From the NCBI GenBank assembly GCA_035455265.1, contig DATIFK010000234.1:1-12463 (forward strand): DNA of 12,463 bases, written 5' to 3'. The notes under the pieces were generated by a model, which was given only the letters and a program-made list of their open reading frames with translations, ran no database searches and was not told where the DNA came from. Below are positions 7,466 to 12,463 of the stretch, piece by piece. The stretch's first letter is position 1. Each line of letters begins with the position of its first letter. Source of the DNA: MGOM01 sp035455265. GTDB taxonomy: Bacteria; Chloroflexota; Anaerolineae; Anaerolineales; E44-bin32. A program made the translations under genes and the position numbers.

Positions 7466-8938
7466 TTGAGTCCGCGCGCCGCCTCCTCGAAACGCATCCT
7501 GATCTGTGCCGACCACGGTCTGGCGCTTGTCTATTTCCTTCAGACGGATGTCGCTCCGACCCTAGCCGAGGGCGGTGCCAAGTTGGTCCTGCTCACGGAC
7601 GATGGGATCGTGGAGCGCGTGCGGGATCGGTTCTCGCGTTTGCCCATCACGGTCGAGGGCATGCGCCTGGATCAGGTGCGGGCCTACGAGCGCCGGTCGT
7701 ACGACGTGCAGTGGTGGCTTGGGTTTCTGCGCCGCGTCGGGGGCTCGCGGCGCATCAACACGCGGGCGATGGACAGCTACGTCGACCAGGTGCTGGTGGA
7801 AGTATCGCCGCGGCAGGTGCCGATCCTCCCGTTGGCGCTGATGGCGCGCTTCTTCCTTCGGCGTTCGGCGCGTGCCCGCGCCACGCTGGTGCGAGCCCAG
7901 CAGAGGTACACGCCGCACATCTACGGAGACTTGTTCGAGCGATACGCCCCGGATCTCGTTGTCGGGAGCACTCCGGGCTGGCGCCAGGACCGATACCTGC
8001 TGCGCGAAGCCGCGGCCCACGGCCTGCGGACGGCGTCGGTCGTCGTCGGATGGGACAACCCGAGCAGCTACAGCATCCCCGGGGCTCCCGTGCAGGATAT
8101 CCTGGGATGGTCGGAGATCCAGAAGGAGGAGCTGATTCTGGGTTCGGATTGGGATCCGGGGCGGGTCCATATCGTGGGCATGCCCGTCTACGACGGCTAT
8201 CTGCGGAAGGCGTGGCTCCTGCCGCGGCGGGAGTACTTCCGGCTTCACGGTCTGGATCCGCAACGCAAGCTGTTGAGCTACGCCTGCAGCTTCGTCAGCT
8301 TCTCACCCAACTACCAGAATATCGAGGCCCTCGTCGATCTGGTCACATCGGACCGCCTGGGCGCACCGAGTCAGCTGATCATCCGCCTTCACCCGAATCA
8401 CTTCTGGGACAACTGGCTGTTCGCCGACGAGCGCGAGCGCATTTATCGCCTGGCGCGACAGCATGAGCACGTCCATGTCGTCGAGCCCGTGCCGATCGGC
8501 GGGGAACTGGGCTACTACTCGGGCGAGGATGTGTCGGAGAAGGCCTCGATGATGGCGCACGCCGACGTCTTCTTGACGGTCTATTCCACCATGGTGGTGG
8601 AGGCCGCCATCCACGACCGGCCGATCGTCAGCGTTTGCATCGACGCCCCGCGAGGCTGGGGGTACACGCGCCGCTTCTACCTGCGCAAATACTCGCTGAG
8701 GCTTTCCCGAATCGGGGACTGGCCCACACACGACCGCTTCCGTCGATCGAGGGCCGGCCGCGTCGTCCTCGACCGTGCCCAGTTGGCCGAAGCCGTGGCG
8801 GCGTACCTGCAGGATCCAGCCCTGGATCGGGAAGCCCGGCGGGCATTCGTCGAACGCGAGATCACGTTCACCGACGGCAGCGCCGGCCGACGGACGGGCC
8901 AGGCCCTGCTGACCCTGATGGAAGGGCTGCGGCCGTGA
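7466..8938 (+). CDS. GT-B-like glycosyl/glycerophosphate transferase family protein
   Basis: A 490-residue soluble protein of a family I cannot name exactly. The N-terminal half starts with RILICADHGLALVYFLQTDV (10-29), which reads like a Rossmann strand and helix, and holds an APDLVVGSTPGW segment (161-172). GWDNPSSYSIP (195-205) follows. The C-terminal half has RVHIVGMPVYDG (233-244), IIRLHPNHFWDN (305-316) and ADVFLTVYSTMVVEAAIHDR (366-385). This Y-S-T-M-V-V-E-A helix after a buried strand resembles the donor-binding part of CDP-glycerol glycerophosphotransferases and related GT-B proteins of capsule and teichoic acid loci. The start is a TTG with AGAGG at a seven-base spacing. The stop overlaps the next gene by 4 bases (GTGA). 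Predicted role: a cytoplasmic sugar or phospho-alditol transfer step. It could also be a UDP-sugar 2-epimerase relative, but the typical epimerase motifs are not obvious. Confidence 0.8.
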   Translation: MSPRAASSKRILICADHGLALVYFLQTDVAPTLAEGGAKLVLLTDDGIVERVRDRFSRLPITVEGMRLDQVRAYERRSYDVQWWLGFLRRVGGSRRINTRAMDSYVDQVLVEVSPRQVPILPLALMARFFLRRSARARATLVRAQQRYTPHIYGDLFERYAPDLVVGSTPGWRQDRYLLREAAAHGLRTASVVVGWDNPSSYSIPGAPVQDILGWSEIQKEELILGSDWDPGRVHIVGMPVYDGYLRKAWLLPRREYFRLHGLDPQRKLLSYACSFVSFSPNYQNIEALVDLVTSDRLGAPSQLIIRLHPNHFWDNWLFADERERIYRLARQHEHVHVVEPVPIGGELGYYSGEDVSEKASMMAHADVFLTVYSTMVVEAAIHDRPIVSVCIDAPRGWGYTRRFYLRKYSLRLSRIGDWPTHDRFRRSRAGRVVLDRAQLAEAVAAYLQDPALDREARRAFVEREITFTDGSAGRRTGQALLTLMEGLRP

Positions 8939-9918
8939 AGATCCTGATCGCCGGTCTCGGGTCGATCGGGCGCAGGCATCTGAGGAACCTGGCGGCCCTC
9001 GGCCAGCGGGATGTCCTCCTCTACAGGACGGGCAAAGGCACGCTGCGGAGTGACGAGTTCGACGCGTACGAAACAGTGACGGATTGGAGGGAAGCCATCG
9101 CACGCCGGCCGGATGCCGTTGTCGTGAGCAACCCAACCTCCCTCCACCTCGACGTGGCCATCCCGGCGGCTGAGGCGGGCTGTCACCTCCTGCTGGAAAA
9201 GCCCATATCGGACTCCATGGAACGCGTGGACGATCTGCGACGGGCCATCCGGCAGGGCGGGGGCCGCCTCCTCATGGGTTTCCAGTTCCGCCACCATCCC
9301 ACACTTCGCAAGGTCAAGGACTTGGTCGAGATGGGCGAGCTTGGCCAAGTCCTTTCGGCGCGGGCTTACTGGGGGGAATACGTCGCCGATTGGCATCCCT
9401 GGGAGGACTTCCGCGTTTCGTATGCCGTCCGGCGCGATCTGGGTGGTGGCGTTCTGCTGACGCTGTGCCATCCCTTCGACTACCTCCGCTGGATCTTCGG
9501 CGAAGTGGCCTCGGCGCGAGGCCTCGTCGGCTACGGACTGGACCTCGAGGTCGAAGCGTTTGCTGAAACCAGCCTCCAGCTGGAGTCCGGACTGCTGGCC
9601 AGCGTGCATTTGAACTACCTGCAGCGACCCGCCACACACCACCTCGAGGTCGTGGGCGAGAAGGGACATCTGCGGTGGAACGGCATGACGGGCGACCTTG
9701 AGATCCGTGTGGCATCGCAAGACGAGTGGCAGCGTCATCCGGCGCCGGCCGGCTTCGAACGCAACGAGATGTTCCTGGCCGAGATGAGACACTTCCTGGA
9801 GGTCGCCGCGGGATCGGTTTCGCCGATCTGTTCGCTCGAGGACGGTGTCCGGGTGCAAGAACTCGTCGAGCAGATACGGACCTCGGCGCATCTCGATGAT
9901 CACGCCGTGGCCCCATGA
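8935..9918 (+). CDS. Gfo/Idh/MocA family NAD(P)-dependent oxidoreductase
   Basis: A 327-residue sugar dehydrogenase-like enzyme. KILIAGLGSIGRRHLRNL (2-19) gives the GxGxxG dinucleotide fold at G7, G9 and G12. NPTSLHLDVAIPAAEAGCHL (66-85) and LLEKPIS (86-92) carry the conserved E-K-P. GFQFRHHP (115-122) follows, then the family's GGGVLLTLCHPFDYLRWIFG (170-189) with H179 and D182 at the usual catalytic positions. The length is typical of the family. The start is the GTG at 8935, in a GTGA overlap, with an AAGGG site eight bases upstream; the frame is open further back, but only under the preceding gene. Members of this family oxidise or tailor nucleotide sugars or free sugars, and they recur beside NeuB and cytidylyltransferase genes, so a role in making or modifying the acidic sugar of this locus is plausible. 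The substrate is unknown. Confidence 0.92.
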   Translation: MKILIAGLGSIGRRHLRNLAALGQRDVLLYRTGKGTLRSDEFDAYETVTDWREAIARRPDAVVVSNPTSLHLDVAIPAAEAGCHLLLEKPISDSMERVDDLRRAIRQGGGRLLMGFQFRHHPTLRKVKDLVEMGELGQVLSARAYWGEYVADWHPWEDFRVSYAVRRDLGGGVLLTLCHPFDYLRWIFGEVASARGLVGYGLDLEVEAFAETSLQLESGLLASVHLNYLQRPATHHLEVVGEKGHLRWNGMTGDLEIRVASQDEWQRHPAPAGFERNEMFLAEMRHFLEVAAGSVSPICSLEDGVRVQELVEQIRTSAHLDDHAVAP

Positions 9919-9981
9919 CGAGTCGGCGATGACATTTCAACCGGCCCATTGCCTACCGTAAGGGGCACAAGGAAGGTTGCT
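9919..9981 (+). other. Largest intergenic gap, no promoter or terminator seen
   Basis: This 63-base stretch separates the oxidoreductase from the GT-C gene when the GTG start is used. I see no stem-loop with a T-run and no convincing -35/-10 pair. If the TTG at 9949 were used, the gap would be 30 bases. The transcription unit probably reads through. Confidence 0.5.
9969..9976 (+). promoter_or_regulatory. Shine-Dalgarno site deciding a GTG start
   Basis: AAGGAAGG lies five bases before GTG 9982. It is one of the strongest ribosome sites in the window and argues against the upstream TTG at 9949 in the same frame. Confidence 0.65.
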
Positions 9982-11850
9982 GTGGGCGGCGGAGTCACAC
10001 ACAGGATCGTCAGGTCATTGCGGCTGAGGGAAAACCGTCCGCCGTGGATCCTCCTTCTGCTGGCGGCCCTGTTCGTGACCTGGTCGGCTTTGTATGTCTG
10101 GCGCAACTCTTTTGTGGCGATTGACGGCCATCGCTATTTCGCCAGCTTCGACGATGCCCTGATCTCGATGCGCTATGCGTGGAACCTGGCGCACGGGAAC
10201 GGGCTTGTGTGGAATCCGGGTGAGAGGGTCGAGGGCTTTACGAGCCTGCTGATGACATTGGGGATGTCCATCGTACAATTGGTCGCGGACAAGCGCTTGG
10301 CCGCCCTCATCATCCAAGTCGCCGGCGTCGGCACGGTTGTGGCGACAGCCGCCCTATCAGGCCAGCTGTATCGGGGGTTGCGCACGGATCTGGACGAGCG
10401 CATGCCGATCGGCGTCGCGGAAGCTCTTGTCTTCGCCGGGGTCCTGCTGAACTACCCGCTGGTCTACTGGTCGCTGATGGGAATGGAGACCGGGCTCCTC
10501 ACGTTGCTCCTGACCTTTGGGGCGGTTCGCTGGCTCCGATTCGAAGCAGGGCAGGAGACCGTCGATCTGTGGGCTGGGACGGCCGCGTTAGCTCTTGCGT
10601 ATCTCTGCCGGCCGGATGCGATCCTCTACATCCTGCTTCTCTTGGGCTATCTCGCGATGTGGTTGTGGAGCCGTCGACCAGGCCGGAGAGTCGTGGCCCT
10701 CCTCGCCTCGGCCGCGCTGGCCATTGGCGTCGTCGTCCTCGGGCAGACCGTCTTTCGCTGGCTGTACTACGGGGCGCTCGTCCCCAACACCTACGTCCTC
10801 AAGGTCGAAGGGTTTCCACTTCCTGCTCGAATCCAGAACGGATGGGTCTTTGTAGCTCCCTACTTCATCGAGTATGTGCTTCTGCTTGTGTTGGCGTTGG
10901 CCGGCGCGCTCCTCTCGAGGTCCCGTCCGAGCCTGCTTGTGATCGGATGGATCGGCGTCTCGATCGCGTACCAAGTCTGGATCGGTGGCGACGCCTGGCG
11001 CCTGTGGCGCTTCCTGACTCCTGCATTTCCCTTTCTGCTGGCGGCTTTCGTCGGGGAGGCGGGCGCTCTGGGCTCGGACCTCGCCGCCCATCGAGGCGAA
11101 CTAGCCGCTCGATACCGCCTCGGCGACACACTTCGTCTCGGGCGGTGGCGGGTCGATCTCCGATCTGCGCTCGCCGTCGTGGGGGTCGTCGCCGGCCTTC
11201 TAGCGTTGGTCAGCGACCCAATGGGGCTGAGCGATCCCGGGTGGGGGAGCGAGCAGAGTCTTCTCTTGATTGCCGGCCTGGTGCTGGTGTCTCTTGCGGG
11301 CGCCGGGTTTGCGATCTCGCGGTTGCCCTGGTCTCGCGGCGCGCGGGCCACCGCGCTGGGGCTCGCCCTCTTTGTCGCCGCCCAAGTCCAGTTGGACGGT
11401 CGCTTCCTGCCGGAGATATCGCTGGCTACGGTCGCCTTCGACATCCCTCGGTCGCAGGACAACATCAACATCGCCCTGGCGGTGCGCGAGGTCACCGAGG
11501 ACGCGGCGAGCGTCGGCGCCTTCTCGGCCGGATCGATTCCCTACTACAGCGGTCGGTACGCGATCGACTTCCTGGGAAAGTCGGACGCCCGGATCGCCCG
11601 CCTCCCGGCCGATCTATCGGGAGCCGTGTCGCGGGGGAGCATGATCGCCTGGCCCGGTCACAACAAGTACGACCTGCACTATTCGATCGGCGTGCTGCGG
11701 CCCACCTATGTGCAGGCGTTTCGCTGGGGCCGGGACAACCTCACCGACGTTCGAGACCGAGATTACAGGACGGTGGATTACCGGGGCGTGAGCTTGTCGC
11801 TGCTGCGCGACTCCGACCTCGTCCGGTGGTCCGTAGTCGACGAGCCGTGA
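9982..11850 (+). CDS. GT-C family membrane glycosyltransferase, AftB-like motifs
   Basis: A 622-residue polytopic protein predicted to transfer a sugar from a polyprenyl-phosphate donor on the outer face of the cytoplasmic membrane. The first span is at about 21-40. The first outer loop carries FASFDDALISMRYAWNLAHG (53-72), with the paired aspartates D57-D58 in the place of the GT-C catalytic acid, followed by GLVWNPGERVEGFTS (74-88). Further motifs are YLCRPDAILY (207-216), YYGALVPNTYVLK (262-274) and IGGDAWRLWRFLTP (334-347). About ten or more hydrophobic segments are visible up to residue 480, and a soluble tail of about 130-140 residues ends the protein. The DD, PGERVEG-(F/Y)T, PNTY and GGD patterns are those I associate with the AftB-like arabinofuranosyltransferase group, but sugar specificity cannot be inferred. 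The start is GTG 9982 behind AAGGAAGG; TTG 9949 would add 11 residues. Confidence 0.85.
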   Translation: MGGGVTHRIVRSLRLRENRPPWILLLLAALFVTWSALYVWRNSFVAIDGHRYFASFDDALISMRYAWNLAHGNGLVWNPGERVEGFTSLLMTLGMSIVQLVADKRLAALIIQVAGVGTVVATAALSGQLYRGLRTDLDERMPIGVAEALVFAGVLLNYPLVYWSLMGMETGLLTLLLTFGAVRWLRFEAGQETVDLWAGTAALALAYLCRPDAILYILLLLGYLAMWLWSRRPGRRVVALLASAALAIGVVVLGQTVFRWLYYGALVPNTYVLKVEGFPLPARIQNGWVFVAPYFIEYVLLLVLALAGALLSRSRPSLLVIGWIGVSIAYQVWIGGDAWRLWRFLTPAFPFLLAAFVGEAGALGSDLAAHRGELAARYRLGDTLRLGRWRVDLRSALAVVGVVAGLLALVSDPMGLSDPGWGSEQSLLLIAGLVLVSLAGAGFAISRLPWSRGARATALGLALFVAAQVQLDGRFLPEISLATVAFDIPRSQDNINIALAVREVTEDAASVGAFSAGSIPYYSGRYAIDFLGKSDARIARLPADLSGAVSRGSMIAWPGHNKYDLHYSIGVLRPTYVQAFRWGRDNLTDVRDRDYRTVDYRGVSLSLLRDSDLVRWSVVDEP

Positions 11851-11890
11851 CGTGAGGGGCCGAGTCCGACGGGAGGGAGTTGAAACCACG

Positions 11891-12463
11891 ATGGCCAGGG
11901 GAGTGAAGATGGGGAAGCGAAGGGCGCGGGCCAACACCTCGACACCGGGGAGGGCGGAGCAGGTTCGCGTGTCGGTCGTCCTTCCGGTCTACGAGGAGGC
12001 GGCTTCGTTGGAAAGTCTCCTTGGGCGGATCGAGGCGACGCTGCGGAAGGAGCGCGTCTCTTTCGAAATCATCGCGGTCGACGACGGCTCGAAGGATGAG
12101 ACGCGCCAGGTCCTGCAGGACCTGGAGGACCGCCACCGCCGTCATCTGGTGGTGGTGCGCCATCTGGTGAACAAGGGCAACGGCGCGGCGCTGCGCAGCG
12201 GCATTCGGGTGGCGCGTGGCGAGATCGTCGTGACGATGGACGCCGACGGCCAACATTCCCCCGAGGACATCCCGTCTCTACTGCAGCCAATGCCCCCTTA
12301 CGATCTGGTCGTCGGTGCCCGCACCGACACGTACGCCGGGAGCTGGTATCGGGGCGTCGCCAACCAGTTCTACAACGTCTTCTCCAGTTGGCTATCCCGG
12401 AGCGAGATCAAGGACCTGACCTCGGGTTTTCGGGCGATGCGCCGCGACGTGGCCATGCACTTT
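11891..12463 (+). CDS. GT2 polyprenyl-phosphate-sugar synthase-like protein, 3' end cut off
   Basis: The frame is open to the right edge, giving 191 residues. After a basic, low-complexity lead (1-25) comes a classic GT2 domain: VSVVLPVYEEA (27-37), EIIAVDDGSKDET (59-71), HLVNKGNGAALRSGI (91-105), GEIVVTMDADGQHSPEDI (110-127, with D-A-D as the metal motif), LVVGAR (139-144) and DLTSGFRAMRRD (175-186). This pattern is close to dolichyl/polyprenyl-phosphate mannosyl- or glucosyltransferases (DPM1/GtrB-like), which charge the lipid carrier used by GT-C enzymes. Whether C-terminal membrane spans follow is not visible. ATG 11891 has a GGAG site 11 bases upstream; ATG 11909, with AGGGGAG five bases upstream, is an equally good or better start that would shorten the lead by six residues. 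The gene follows the GT-C gene by 40 bases, a sensible functional pairing. Confidence 0.88.
   Translation, partial: MARGVKMGKRRARANTSTPGRAEQVRVSVVLPVYEEAASLESLLGRIEATLRKERVSFEIIAVDDGSKDETRQVLQDLEDRHRRHLVVVRHLVNKGNGAALRSGIRVARGEIVVTMDADGQHSPEDIPSLLQPMPPYDLVVGARTDTYAGSWYRGVANQFYNVFSSWLSRSEIKDLTSGFRAMRRDVAMHF

Noticed and set aside
8635..8934. Upstream extension of the oxidoreductase frame
   Set aside because: It lies inside the preceding gene and precedes the dinucleotide-binding strand, which starts right after GTG 8935.
8677..9903. A 408-codon open frame on the minus strand
   Set aside because: It lies opposite the Gfo/Idh/MocA gene and the end of the GT-B-like gene, both with clear family motifs. 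Its translation shows no recognisable domain. Long antisense frames are expected in GC-rich coding DNA.
10569..11855. A 428-codon open frame in another + frame over the GT-C gene
   Set aside because: Its product is Arg/Ser/Pro/Gly-rich with no membrane spans or motifs, whereas the GT-C frame has coherent membrane segments and conserved loops.
11851..11890. Possible terminator between the GT-C gene and the last GT2 gene
   Set aside because: The stretch is GC-rich but I find no clear hairpin followed by a T-run, and it carries a GGGAGGGAG ribosome-site-like run instead.
1..12463. Defence system, CRISPR array, tRNA, insertion sequence, phage or riboswitch
   Set aside because: No regular direct repeats, no tRNA-like cloverleaf, no transposase or integrase motifs and no terminal inverted repeats were seen. 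Nearly every base is in a glycan-related coding gene.

Overview
The window is a GC-rich bacterial surface-glycan locus. Eleven protein-coding genes lie head to tail on the + strand, and the first and last run off the window edges. Coding density is close to total: four junctions are ATGA/GTGA-type or slightly longer overlaps plus one 11-base overlap, most other gaps are 10 to 40 bases, and the largest gap is about 60 bases. Ribosome sites are of the GGAG/AGGAG type, and GTG and TTG starts occur. The taxon cannot be fixed from this sequence. The gene content and GC bias would suit a free-living, high-GC environmental bacterium (for example Chloroflexota or a similar phylum), but that is a guess.

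Layout from left to right: (1) the C-terminal part of a polytopic GT-C-like membrane protein with a soluble tail (1-1514); (2) a NeuB/SpsE-type nonulosonate synthase with a C-terminal SAF domain (1507-2583); (3) a GT4 glycosyltransferase (2580-3707); (4) an SpsF-type cytidylyltransferase (3697-4458); (5) an uncharacterised GT-A-like protein (4474-5421); (6, 7) two tandem paralogous GT2-like glycosyltransferases (5418-6467 and 6496-7455); (8) a GT-B-like, CDP-glycerol-transferase-like protein (7466-8938); (9) a Gfo/Idh/MocA oxidoreductase (8935-9918); (10) a second GT-C membrane glycosyltransferase with AftB-like motifs (9982-11850); (11) the N-terminal part of a GT2 of the polyprenyl-phosphate-sugar synthase type (11891 to the window end).

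How they may work together (inference): genes 2, 4 and 9 form the core of a route that makes and CMP-activates a nonulosonic or related acidic sugar, with gene 9 as a possible sugar-tailoring dehydrogenase. Genes 3, 5, 6, 7 and 8 are cytoplasmic transferases that could build a repeat unit. Gene 11 would charge a polyprenyl phosphate with a sugar, which GT-C proteins such as genes 1 and 10 would transfer on the outer face of the membrane. The early sugar steps (epimerase, dehydratase, aminotransferase), polymerase, flippase and chain-length genes are not in this window.

No tRNA, rRNA, CRISPR array, insertion sequence, phage gene, defence system or clear terminator was seen. The points of most interest are the tandem GT2 pair in exact register, the uncharacterised gene 5 family, the gene 8 family, and the pairing of a polyprenyl-sugar synthase with an AftB-like GT-C.
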